Below, piece by piece: positions 30,782 through 41,345 of a stretch of 64,000 bases of DNA (its first letter is position 1; each line of letters opens with the position of its first letter). Under the pieces are notes generated by a model. The model saw only the letters and a program-made list of their open reading frames with translations. It ran no database searches and was not told the DNA's origin. The stretch is taken from the NCBI GenBank assembly GCA_028015205.1, contig CM051519.1:37863979-37927978 (forward strand). The letters run 5' to 3'. This stretch comes from Mytilisepta virgata (taxonomy: Eukaryota; Mollusca; Bivalvia; Mytilida; Mytilidae). The translations under genes and the position numbers were made by a program.

Positions 30782-33488
30782 GTAAGTTCAATTGTTTCAG
30801 TTACGACTTAGCTCATTGCATCTTTCACCCGAGTAACTAGAAAATTCATATTGATTAAGGTATTCAATTTCTGAAAAATCCATTTACGAACTGAGGTGTC
30901 CAGATAGTAGTGAGTTTTTGGTTCTCGGAATATGATTGGTCTTCACAAAAATTTCCTAAGTTACATATTAAACACTCGCGACCCCGTCGTCTGCTTCAAG
31001 TTGTAATAAAAGATGTTCTAAAACGAGGTTTTGAAATCGGACAAAAAATCCGACTTGTCGGGGGACAGACATGATTCATTAAGGGTCATTAAGGGTCAAA
31101 CCCTAGAGGGAGGGGGTGGTAACTCAGTAATATTTAGATACGGGACGCGCGGCAAATTTGGGTCAAGATCTTACAAAACCGGCGGAGATTTCGTGTCGGA
31201 ATTTTTTGACACTGTCAGGATTTTAAAAATTTCTGCAGATTTTTAAAAAGCACTGAGGAGTATTCAGGTTGACTTTTCACAATGTTAAATGTATAAATAT
31301 GTCTCATCATGATAACTGCCTTTTTTTATTTTTTGATAATTTCGGGTATGTACATTTAGCTTTCCTGGATATTTTTGGGTCACAATTTCGATACAACGTG
31401 GATGATTTCGAGTGGGTTTCGAGTTCACCGACGCACCCCCGTCATATAATGGTGAAGTTACCCCCCCCCCCCCCTTTTCACCCCTCAAAGGTCAAACCTG
31501 AACATGCCGTGTTCTTCTGCTTGCTCCTTTCTGTCCGCCATTGTGAGAGCAGCTGTTGTGAAATATAACTCCCGCTAGGAAAAATAGTTCCGGATTAAAT
31601 ATTATAACAATTGCCGTATGGGTATAATCTACCGTGTTTAACAGTGACGTTGTTAAATTATATGTAATAAAAAAAAATTGTATTTTATTATGATTGCTAA
31701 ATACTAGTGTCAGATATTTTTTAATACAAGATTTGCATGTATACATACTGGTGACCATAGTGACGAGAAGACGTTGGGAGAATATGATGAATTGACCAGT
31801 TTTTAAAGAGTTTTGAAAATTATAGAAACCGGGTCTTACATTATGACTCGTGGATTATCTGATTTCTCCAATCTCGATTGTTAAATTACGGAATTTTAAG
31901 CACTAGCCGAGGCTCGTGCTTAAAATTCCGTAATTTAACTATCTCGTTTGGAGAAATCCAAGTAATCCACTCGAAACAATGTAAGAAGCTATGTTTCCAC
32001 GATTGCCATGACGGAGTTCAATTGAAATTTTTTGGAGAAAAAAAAACACGATAAACATACCTTAGTTTGAATGATGAATTTTCAGTTACAATATTTTTGT
32101 TTTATTTTACTGATAAAAAACAATATGGAGTCATTAATGTCAAAAAGACAATCGGCAACATATTGATAAAAACCTAGATGTCCACTACAGAAAACAATTC
32201 ATTAGTTACGCTTGTAATGGTTTAGTCATACAGACTTTTGATATGAGTTTATACTATGAAATTATTAATTAACCACTTTTCACAATGCATGTTCTTGGTG
32301 ATTTTTTTATGAATCGACTCTTTAAAAAACCGTAGGTATATATATATAAGAGATTTAAAATTAGAAAATGTAACGAAATATATTTTCAGTCAGAGCTAAT
32401 AATGAATAACTTATAATTATCGACTCTGAAGCACCTACCTTTAATTAAATAGGACCAGGTATTTTCTTCATTTACAGCCCATATATAAAAACTTAACATA
32501 GGTAATACTAGTATACGCAATGCAAATATTTCGGAGTTGTTGTATGTATTCAAACAAAAGTCAAGACAAATTTAACCAAATTTCGGAGATAGGTTACGCA
32601 GATTACCATTTTGTTGTATATTTTAGCTTATTTCTCATTCAATTTTAGATGATAAGCCAGTATTTTACATCTGACAGCCGAATTAGGTCATGGTAACTAA
32701 TAAATAACAGGATAGACAGTAACAGGATGGACAAAATTATATGTTTATTGATTATATTTCGTAATAACAGCTCCGCTTACATCGGTGTATGGTTTTCCGT
32801 TAGTTAGCTTTCTTTGTTTCTAAACAATTAGTAACCTTTTGAGAACGTATGAGGTGTGGTAATGTATATATTTGTTGGTAAGATGATAGACATTTAAAAA
32901 GGGTACGCTATCAGTTTCAGCTACTTTTCTGGTTATAACTTCGCTTCCGTTTCTTCTAACGTTCTATTGTTTTGGTTGTAATTTGGAAAACTTGTGTTCT
33001 TTTGATTTCATCATAGAAGATATTCGTATTTGCAGGCAAAAATTATTGCTCTGCAAATTTTGCACCGGTAACAGTACAGACATGCATTTCATGGACACCA
33101 TCATAATTTACTTTTTTTATGAGCAGATATATACATTTCTTCAACACTTTACTTTCTTGTTAAAATTCAATTAAATGCTATTTTAAACAATAATTTTGCA
33201 GATTTGAAAACATACAAAAAAATCATTGAAAAATGAAGTGCAAACATGGTTCTCTCGGTCCGGACACTCGCAAATTGCTCAGTATTGAGCTTCAATTTAT
33301 TTTGGATTACAAGGAGAAAATCGTTCTCATTCTATAGATGTGCCGATTTGAAAAAATTGCAAGCATTTGGTTAAGCACAAAAAAATAATGCCATTGTGTC
33401 TGAATATTTTTTAACATAGGTGGACAGGAAAATGGATTTACATGTACCAACGCAATGAAAAGTTTGCTTGAACGAAATTTATTTACAG
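30782..33488. other. Non-coding stretch, possible introns of paralogue C
   Basis: Contains a C-run (31460-31473) and the hairpin at 31835-31985. No further exon homologous to copy B was recognised, so copy C may be a fragment. Confidence 0.4.
31835..31985. repeat. Foldback hairpin, MITE-like
   Basis: The arms cttacattatgactcgtgga and its near complement ending aatgtaag, plus the inner pair ttacggaattttaagcac/gtgcttaaaattccgtaa, form a hairpin of about 150 bp with a short loop (tagccgaggctc). Confidence 0.8.
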
Positions 33489-33594
33489 CTTTGAAGGAAC
33501 ATTTCTAAGATTCCAGACCAAAATAAGAGCAAGTCTGATGAACATAATTAGTGAACACATGAAACGTATAACTGCCTTAGACAGAACACAAAGG
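33489..33594 (+). CDS. Paralogue C, exon homologous to copy B exon at 10743
   Basis: A 106-nt exon, phase 2 in and phase 0 out, with acceptor atttatttacag and donor aaagg/gtaaat. It encodes FEGTFLRFQTKIRASLMNII then SEHMKRITALDRTQR, aligned without gaps to the copy B exon. Upstream flanks also share tgaacga. Downstream the similarity stops and the G+C-rich island begins at about 33.7 kb, so the copy may be interrupted. Confidence 0.65.
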
Positions 33595-34245
33595 GTAAAT
33601 AAAATCATAAGTTTCGGTGAATATAAATATATATAAATTATATGAATTCTGAAATTAAGTACACCTCAATAAAAGTCAAAAACTGGTTGAAAAATAACGA
33701 TAACAGTAGTATATGGGGACAGTTCAGTTATCATTTGAGGAGGAGCCGGAGATGACGTCATAGGAAGTGATGTGACCGGAAGTGGTTTGCGCGCATGCGC
33801 AACCGGAAGTAGTGGATTTTCCCGCCATTTGGTTACGGAAGTGACGCAAGTCACGTGCTAGGACCCGGATGTGCCATGCTTGCCAGAACTCAGGTTGAAT
33901 TATCTCCCTTTTCCCGCACTTCTCGGTCGTTTCTGGATCTTTCATGGGTCTCTAGGGTCTGATACTCTCACTGTTATGTCGAAGTCCGAGAGTATCCGAA
34001 ATACACTATTGGATTATCTCCCCTTATCCCGCTCTTTTAATCTGCGGGTGATGTTTTCTGTGAGGACCAAAGGTAGGATTGGATTATGTCCCCTTAACTC
34101 CAAGTGATGCTGTCACCAATAGATCAATGGAAGGGTGTCCTTAGCAACCGCCTTAGCAACGGCGGTCCATTTCATTTCTCTATGATGCACTTCGTTTCTC
34201 TTTTCTTGCTCCATCCCGCTCTTCGCTACTCTTTGCTGCTCATCG

Positions 34246-34715
34246 CTACTGAGGACCTTACTCGCGTGCTCATTTCGCTCCTGTTGCTTGTTGCTGTTCG
34301 TCATCACTGCTCTTCTCTTGCTCATCCCTGCTCTTCTCTTGCTCTTTGCTGCTCATCGCTACTCAAGACCTTACTCGCGTGCTCATTTCGCTCCTGCTGC
34401 TTGTTGCTGTTCGTCATCGCTGCTCTTCTCTTGCTCATCACTGCTCTTCTCTTGCTCATCGGTGCTCTTCTCTTGCTTATCACTGCTCTTCTCTTGCTCA
34501 TCACTGCTCTTCTCTTGCTCTTTGCTGCTCATCCCTACTCAGGACCTTACTCGCGTGCTCATTTCGCTCCTGCTGCCTCTGGCTGTTCGTCATCGCTGCT
34601 CTTCTCTTGCTCTTCACTGCTCTTCTCTTGCTCTTCACTGCTCTTCTCTTGCTCTTTGCTGCTCATCTCTACTCGGGTCCTTACTCGCGTGCTCATTTCG
34701 CTCCTGCTGCTGCTG
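34246..34715 (+). repeat. Higher-order minisatellite
   Basis: A 21-bp unit (ctgctcttctcttgctcatca) repeats in varying number inside a longer unit marked by accttactcgcgtgctcatt (near 34255, 34368, 34545 and 34679). Because 21 is a multiple of three, several frames stay open and spell Leu/Ser/Cys-rich repeats. These are not genes. Confidence 0.85.
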
Positions 34716-34799
34716 CTGCGCAAGGAATGGGGTTTACTGCTGATGATCGGAAGGCCACTCGGTTCTCATGTTGTCGGTTTGAGTGGTAGATCAAGACTG

Positions 34800-35264
34800 A
34801 TCGATGTGATTGTATACTGGGATATTTATCGTGTAATGATGACAAACACAAGCCGATTCCTCTTTTTGTTGGACGATAGGTCCAGTCTCCCCGGGGTATA
34901 AATGCTTTCTTATCCAAATCGTGGGGTATGGGGATTTGACGGTGACGAATACATTGTCCCCAATGTGATATCTCCAGTCCACTAGTTCTTTATCCTTTAC
35001 TCTACCGATCAAATCATCCAGAACATCGGTAATCTCCCATTAAGCTGTCCATTGTATCAAAAATAAGCTAACTCCGTTCTTGGTGGGCACCGTGTCGCTT
35101 TCCCAACATCTCAAATCCACTCTCTTGCTACCTTTCCATTCTGTCAACTCTGCATACGTTCCTCCACCAAGTGATACTTTCAAAGAAATATTGGAAGCTG
35201 TCATGGCGTCTTGGACGAGATCGTTCTTGGTCCGATCTTTGGTTTTCTTTTCTTTACTAGACAT
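34800..35264 (-). pseudogene. Broken gene with two PC4-like ssDNA-binding domains
   Basis: Starts at the ATG at 35264 (MSSKEKKTKDRTKNDL). The first PC4-like domain is VDLRCWES with VPTKNGVSLFLIQW, the strand-strand-(P/T)KKG-helix pattern of the PC4/SUB1 C-terminal domain. A TAA at 35040-35042 interrupts it, but the same frame continues into a second copy of the pattern (DNVFVTVKSPYPTIWIRKH). Near 34885 a one-frame shift is needed to reach RPTKRGIGLCLS. PC4 domains bind single-stranded DNA and occur in eukaryotic coactivators and in some viruses and mobile elements. One stop and one frameshift argue for a decaying copy. Two separate proteins divided at the TAA are an alternative for the first domain only. 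Confidence 0.55.
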
Positions 35265-35404
35265 ATCGGCTGACTATAGTCTGATTCTTCTTCTTACTGA
35301 TCTGGTCTATTTACATATCGGAGCCTTTGTGAAGATGGATTGGATTGGTTCTTATATTATGAAACGTGAAACAGGATTGGCTATCTTTCCGACGTCGTGA
35401 TTGG

Positions 35405-35635
35405 TTAACATCTCCCGTTCCGATTGGTCGAAAATCTGGCATTTTCATTGGTCAATTCCAACCGTTTCGATAGATCAACACGATGGTATATTGTCCAAAT
35501 ATGTGGCGCCCAATCCCGAAACTCCTCACAATAGGTACGAGTAAACCCCGACAATACGACCAGTCTTCCTTGGTTCACCACACCGTCTTCGAACATGGCA
35601 GAGACGATTCTCTCGTATACTCGTAGGGGGTCCAT
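35405..35635 (-). CDS. Short ORF with a Bcl-2 BH1-like motif
   Basis: About 76 residues from the ATG at 35635 (MDPLRVYERIVSAMFEDGVV); the frame is open a further 12 codons upstream to a stop. The stretch FEDGVVNQGRLVVLSGF resembles the BH1 signature of Bcl-2 proteins (FxDG-NWGRIVxxxxF), with Gln for the usual Trp. A following Cys and Trp-rich helix is compatible with that fold, but the ORF is shorter than a full Bcl-2 domain. A TATAAAAG lies just upstream. It shares strand and G+C-rich island with the PC4-like pseudogene. It may be a truncated host gene or a relic of a DNA virus or large DNA transposon. Motif reading only. Confidence 0.35.
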   Translation of the reverse strand: MDPLRVYERIVSAMFEDGVVNQGRLVVLSGFTRTYCEEFRDWAPHIWTIYHRVDLSKRLELTNENARFSTNRNGRC

Positions 35636-35669
35636 CGTACGAATGACTTCTCTGACTATCTTCACTTCC

Positions 35670-35677
35670 TTTTATAC
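35670..35677 (-). promoter_or_regulatory. TATA-box-like sequence upstream of the Bcl-2-like ORF
   Basis: The - strand reads tgTATAAAAGgaag about 35 bases before the ATG at 35635, a plausible core-promoter distance. Confidence 0.35.
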
Positions 35678-35838
35678 ATGTAACGCGGACCTGAAAGAGA
35701 GCACCCTTATGAAATAGAAGTTTCAGAGTCTTTCCGGATGGGAACGAATGTTCTCGGTCTCGTTGATGTTACGATTGACTTCAAAGATGGCTGCCCCCAA
35801 GTAACGCGGACATGAAAGAGAGCACCCTAATGAAACGT
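35678..35838. repeat. Short direct repeats, 121 bp apart
   Basis: The block taacgcggac-tgaaagagagcaccct-atgaaa occurs at about 35680 and again at about 35801, with two or three differences. The pair lies at the edge of the G+C-rich island. Confidence 0.7.
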
Positions 35839-35869
35839 GAGCTATTGCCATCATTATTTGTCAGTCTGT

Positions 35870-36150
35870 AAACTTTTTCAAACATCATCTCCTCTGAAAC
35901 TACTGTGCAGATTGCTACCAAATTTGGCATTTATTGTTCCTTAAGGTATCCTCTTCAGAAAGATCTGTCGACCGATATTGGAATTATGGCCCCTGAAACA
36001 GATTTTTTTTACGAAATTTCTGTTTACAATTTCAGAAATCTTCTCCTGTGAAACAACAATGCAGATGGCTACATAATTTGGTATGAATATTCCTTATGAT
36101 ATTCTCTACAGAACTGATGTGGGGATTTTTTATCCGTGAAAAACCATGGC
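35870..36150. repeat. Degenerate two-copy tandem repeat
   Basis: The motifs cctctgaaactactgtgcag ... taccaaatttggca ... ttccttaaggtat and their variants near 36047-36100 recur about 165 bp apart, matching the repeat style at 40.3-41.3 kb. Confidence 0.5.
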
Positions 36151-37790
36151 CAATGTTACTGAAAATATACCATAGGGGTAACATAGCAAATTTTTGCTAA
36201 TAACTTAAAAACTGTTATGTTTAGCTAAAATCTGGCAAGGGTAAAATTGTTAAGAATGATGAGACAGACCTATGCCGAATTTTCAGAAAAATAGCTCGTA
36301 GGGCACAAAAACAGTTCTATAAAAAATAGGACCTGGAGTTTAGGGATTTTGTGTTTTGTTCCCTTTAGGTACAGAGAGAAATTGGTTCCCAAAATGCAAA
36401 AACAATCACTCTGATATACAAAAGACCATATTTAATCTGAGTAGGGTACATTGTTTATAATGGTCATTATGGGGAAACACCTTGGGGAAATTGTCCTCTA
36501 AAACAATATGTTCCAGTGGGTTAAATTTCTGAACAATTTTTGTTCCCCAAAAAATCAAACGGAAATTCAGAAATATATTCTCTAAAAGTAATGAATCACC
36601 ATTAGAGCCAGCGAAACTTAGGTTAAGAGCAAGACGACGTGGACCTTTTGCCATTTTTAGTTCAAAACACCCCTAAAAGAATTAGTGACTCGTAACCATA
36701 TGTTCTGTAATCACGACAAGTTAGGGATCTAAAAGTGGTTGCTAGGAACATAAATATACTGCTCAGAACTTTCCATGTGCAAATAGGCATGGTTGCTATG
36801 GACATTAAGTAGTTGCTAGGAATATTTTTGTGGTTGTTTTTAAAGAAATATCTTAGGATCTGTGTTCCTTGTAACTTTTCAAAAGTAAATATGTATGGAT
36901 GCTAGGGATATTGATCTTTGACCTTGATCCCATTTAGGTCAATGCTCGTTGAACATTTTGTTTTTATCTTTAACCGTTTTTGACATATATGCAAAAATCT
37001 TTATTTTGGACCCCGAAAACGATTTTTGGACCCAATATAGCAGGTGTAGATCATTAAAAGACATTTTGTAATTTATCTACATTTAATAAGACACAAAAAT
37101 GCATTTAATCAGCCAAATCGCACATGGTGCTTTATTTTTGAACGCAGCATAAAATGTATGAACTCTTTTTGCAGAAATTTCTTAAAAGTATACTTCTTTA
37201 ACAAAATGTAATTGTTTTTTTCTGATTTTTGTCACTGGGGCCAATTTTAAACAATGGGCGATTTGGGTATCACGCTATCTATCATGCTTATTGAGATAGA
37301 ACCATCACAAGGTTTAAGGTCAAATTTCAAGGTCAAAATTCAAATCTGGTCCAATGATGATTAGTGAAACTCATGTCTATGGCTTTTTTTTTTTTTTTGC
37401 TGAAAGTGTTTTTCTCACTTTTGAGACAGGCAAGTTATTATTTTTAGTATATTGAGATTTTCTTATCTTACCCTAGGGTGAGATAGCTTTTTGTGACACT
37501 TTTGTAACTATGGCGACGTTACAATAGCATTTGTAGGAGTGGCGGACTATGTGATTTAGATTACAAGATTTAGAAATCTCAAGACACCCTCGGAATTATA
37601 TATATTACTACTTATATTAAACATATTCTTACCAAGTGATTTTTTTCAGTATTTTTGCGCCAGACCTGGACTTGTTTTGAGATTGGTTGGTCCATCTAGA
37701 CAAGTTACCAAAAATGAATAAGTAGAATGTTTTTTTTATATTCAAAAGGGATGCTGGCTGTGCCCTTCTAAATTGTTGAAATCTATAAAA
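36151..37790. other. AT-rich stretch with no recognised gene
   Basis: No exon is seen on either strand. Only a loose recurrence of ggttgctagg/atggttgctatgg (36735-36900) and a T-run near 37387 stand out. Confidence 0.4.
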
Positions 37791-38060
37791 AAAAAACAAA
37801 CAAACAAACATACAAACAAACAAACAATAGCAAACAAAGAGGAATTCAATTGCTTGGGTTCCCTAGTGTCAAGGTGTATTATTATTATTATTATTATTGT
37901 AGTATCATCCACAAGGCACATTCACCATTTTAGACATCACATATTTGACAACAGTGGTTCTATATTAAATCCTTGTTAGTACAATTGGAAGTACAACTAT
38001 TTTGAAGGGTGTTACTAAAAGGCGAAAACGGAACGGAAACGGAAACGGAATACGGAAACG
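37791..38060. repeat. Microsatellites
   Basis: A (caaa)n tract lies at about 37795-37838, (att)n at 37880-37898 and (ggaaac)n at about 38028-38058. They are close together but unrelated. Confidence 0.75.
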
Positions 38061-38089
38061 GCCACCTAGTTTATATAAAAAAAAGTCGA

Positions 38090-38520
38090 TGTTAACGAAC
38101 AACAGTCGGACAGTGAGTCTATGTTAACGAACATCATCGTCGGACAAGAGAATTAAAAATGACCATTTAAGATTATTTATCAACGAATTGCAAGCGAGGA
38201 AGAAATATCAAAAAAAGTGAGGACGATAGAAAAATAAGGGATTTGGGGAGAATTTCCCGACTGCATATAGAGTATTAGTACATAGCCCGGAAGTGTGGGG
38301 CTACAACCCCCTCCCTCCTTGAACCTGGAATACGCTATAAAAGCTTGAATCCAGCGTACGTTTTAAATTACAGTTTGAAAACCGTTATTTTGTGCAAATA
38401 TTCCAAAATTTGCATCTGCGTACGTATATTGCATGTGTTGCGTACCGCGTACCATGTCTGCGTACGAAATACGCTCTAAAAAGGCCCCCGAATCCTGCGT
38501 ACGAAAAGAGGGGTTATAGC
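38090..38520. repeat. Short imperfect direct repeats
   Basis: The phrase gtcgatgttaacgaacaaca / gtctatgttaacgaacatca recurs at 38090 and 38140. The words gcgtacg and aatacgct(a/c)taaaa recur between 38330 and 38505. Confidence 0.5.
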
Positions 38521-40325
38521 CTCAAGTGTCAGTCACTTGGTTTTATTTTCACTTTCGATTGCTACTTTTTGTGCACTATCTTTGCAAAAACTGCTGAATT
38601 GCTGAAAATACAATTAGCGCCATTTAAAAGTGAATGGCTGAAACCATAAAACTTCGACTATTGATGGGCAAAATATTTGCAACTGCAGATGTGCAATTTG
38701 CTTCCTTAGTTTACCTACATTTTTCGTATCCGCACGTCTTCAAACTAGGCGTCTTCAAAATGGAATAAAGGTTGTTTGGCGTGAAGTAATCAGTAAACAA
38801 TGATACTCTTTCGAGATTAAACATCACATGAAACTAGAGGGCGACATCTGCAGTGTTATGAGAAATTAATATATTCGCCACTTGTCTTATATATATGTTT
38901 TAAAGTACACGTAAAACCATGAGGTTGGGTGTAACTAAGGACTGAAATAAAACCACCTCAACTGAAATCAATCAGGCTAACTTGCTTGAGTCAATGAGTA
39001 CATGTACCTTCACGGGCTTACACTAATACATGATACTCGAGGATATAACCCACTTTTTGTTACTTTGCCCTTTGGCTAATTTTTAGGCAGCACTTGGTAG
39101 CATGGTACTCGAGAAGCCGAAATTTTAATACTCGGCACTCAGAAAATCGAAAATGCTGATAAAATAAACTTGCATGGTACTTCAAGCCGATTTTACATAG
39201 TAGTCGGTTCTTAAGGGAATTACACCCTCACACATAAAACTAGGGTAGATTATTTAGGATTAACTGGGTGAAGTGTAATACTCTAATATATAATACATTG
39301 ATAATCATCATGCACTACAAGATTACGACATTGTTATGATGGATCTTGGTGAATTCTCAGAGAACGAATCCTGATGTACCACCACATTTAAAAACTAATA
39401 TTAACCTACCTTCTGCATTTACGTCAGCCACTTAAGGAAGCTATGATCTCGGACAGAAGGTAGCAAATTTTGCTTGCATGTTCAATGATATCCTAGACTT
39501 ATTTGCTCAACAAGAAAGGTTTGATTATTTATCTATATATATGTATCAATGTAGACTGAGATATGATTTTGCCTTCACATTTTCCTGTATTGAAGATCCT
39601 TTAGAAACATGAAGACCTGGTTGTTCCCTGGCATCATTCAGAGAGATTGTGTCAAAATTTCGATAAGTAGTTGCCGAGAAAACTGCGACAGAAATTTCAA
39701 CATTCCAAAAAATTAAGTAAAAAACAAAGTCCCTAGTAAATAGGAAATTGATTACAGATATTACGAAAATGAATCACACCATACGGCATAACATACAGAA
39801 ATAATGTTTCAAAATTTCAAGCAGCTGCGACCAGTAGTTAATGAGAAAACTGCGACGGAAAAAAGTTACGTACGGACGGACAGACAAGTCAGAGTAAAAC
39901 AGTGTACATTCTCTCCTATGGAGCGGGAGTACAAACACATGTATAAAATGTCCTTTTTTCAAGCTAGATGTCTTGTAGGCAAAGTTAATGAAGGATGCCC
40001 ACGCCAATCTTCATCCAGCTGTCTGTGGATAAAAATTCTAAGTCAAATTATATCATTTTAAAGTGTGGGCATATACTTTTTTGCGACATGCACATCTTCA
40101 TATGATATACCCCTTTGTGTAAATTTCATGAAAATCTGTATAAGAGTTGCACTACACACTGACAGACACACAGACGATTCTTATACTAAGTACTTAAAAC
40201 AAATTTGCGGAGTAGGAGCTGTTTTCGTTTCCGAAAAACTTTAAAATGTGGAGAAAAAATATTCAAAAGGTAAACAACCATAATATATATCTTTTTAACG
40301 TAACTTTTGACCTTGTTTTTATGAT
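38521..40325. other. Non-coding stretch with dispersed-repeat fragments
   Basis: No gene is seen. The segment 39800-39930 (gcagctgcgaccagtag to ctcctatggagcgggag, with cggacggacagacaag) looks like part of a multicopy repeat. Confidence 0.4.
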
Positions 40326-41345
40326 AAAACTAGAGGCTCAGTTGAGCCTGTATCACTCACCTAGCTCAAATAAGCCGACGCTATTCAGAAAGGGCATTAC
40401 CCAAGGACCTTTTCATCATAGCTTGGTCTCAATTGACTTAGCAGTTTCAGATAAGAAGATTTTTAATTTATTTTTTGCTGAATTTTCTATATTTAGTAAC
40501 GGCAGCCATCTTGGCTGGCAAGTGGGGTAGTCGGACACAATTCTGAAAGAGGACCATCCAAGGACCATCCCTGCAAAGTTAAGACCATTCCATCCAATTC
40601 TGGTCCCATAGGCCAAGCAGTTTCAGAGGACAAGATTTTTAAAACATTTTTCCCATTGCGTCCTATGTTAAAACTATGTCGGTTGATGTCTGCTGCCTTG
40701 GTTGGTGGGAGTTATCGGCCACAATTTTGAAAGGGAACCACCTAAGGACCATTCAAACAAAGCTTGGTCCCAATTGGCCAAGAGTTTCAGGGGAGATTTT
40801 TAAAACATTTTCCCCATAGGGTCCTATGTTAAAAACTATGTTGGCTGATGTTGGCCGCCTTGGTTGGCGGGTGGGGTCATCAGATATAATTCTGAAAGGG
40901 GACTTCCTAAGCACCATTCCACCAAAATTTGGTCCCATTAGGCCAAGCAGTTTCAGAGAAGATTTTAAAAACATTTTTCAATGGGGTCCTATGTTAAAAC
41001 TATGTCGGCTGATGTCGGCTGCCCTGGTTGGCGAGTGGGGTCATCGGACACAATTCTTAAAGGGGGCCACTTAAAGACCATTCCATCAATATTTGATCCC
41101 AATTGGCGGACTAGTTTCAGGGGAGAAGATTTTTAAAACATTTTTCCTATGTCGGCTGCTGTTGGCCGCCTTGGTTGGCGGGTTGGGTCATCGGACACAA
41201 TTCTAAAAGGGAACCATCTAAGGACCATTCCAACAAAGGTTGGTCCCAACTGGCCAAGCAGTTTCAGAGAAGATTTTTAAAACATTTTTCCCATAGGGTC
41301 CCATGTTAAAACTAGGTCGACAGGTCATTGACATGTCTTTGTCAC
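40326..41345 (+). repeat. Tandem repeat, about 165-bp unit, about six copies
   Basis: The block ggccaagcagtttcaga-gaagatttttaaaacattttt, then ggtcctatgttaaaa-tatgtcggctg and ccgccttggttggcgg, then ccattccaacaaagcttggtccc recurs near 40432, 40612, 40776, 40940, 41105 and 41253. It starts with gaggctcagttgagcc, a head also seen at 45510, 57170, 61435 and 63018. Open frames inside it are repeat-driven. Confidence 0.8.

Larger units (their letters stand above)
33690..35860. other. G+C-richer island
   Basis: Base composition is visibly richer in G and C than on either side, with CpG-containing words (cgcgcatgcgc, tgacgtca, gtcacgtg). It contains the minisatellite, two PC4-like domains and a Bcl-2-like ORF. 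The motif ttatctccc-ttt/atcccgc recurs near 33900 and 34014. It is probably foreign relative to its surroundings, inserted in or beside paralogue C. Confidence 0.6.

Noticed and set aside
34104..34901. Long open frames of 147-265 codons on the + strand, rich in Leu, Ser and Cys
   Set aside because: They are produced by a 21-bp minisatellite that is open in several frames at once; no splice sites, start context or recognisable domain.
40246..41074. Open frames of 66-94 codons on both strands in the tandem array
   Set aside because: They are framed by the 165-bp repeat and recur with it; no splice sites or domain.
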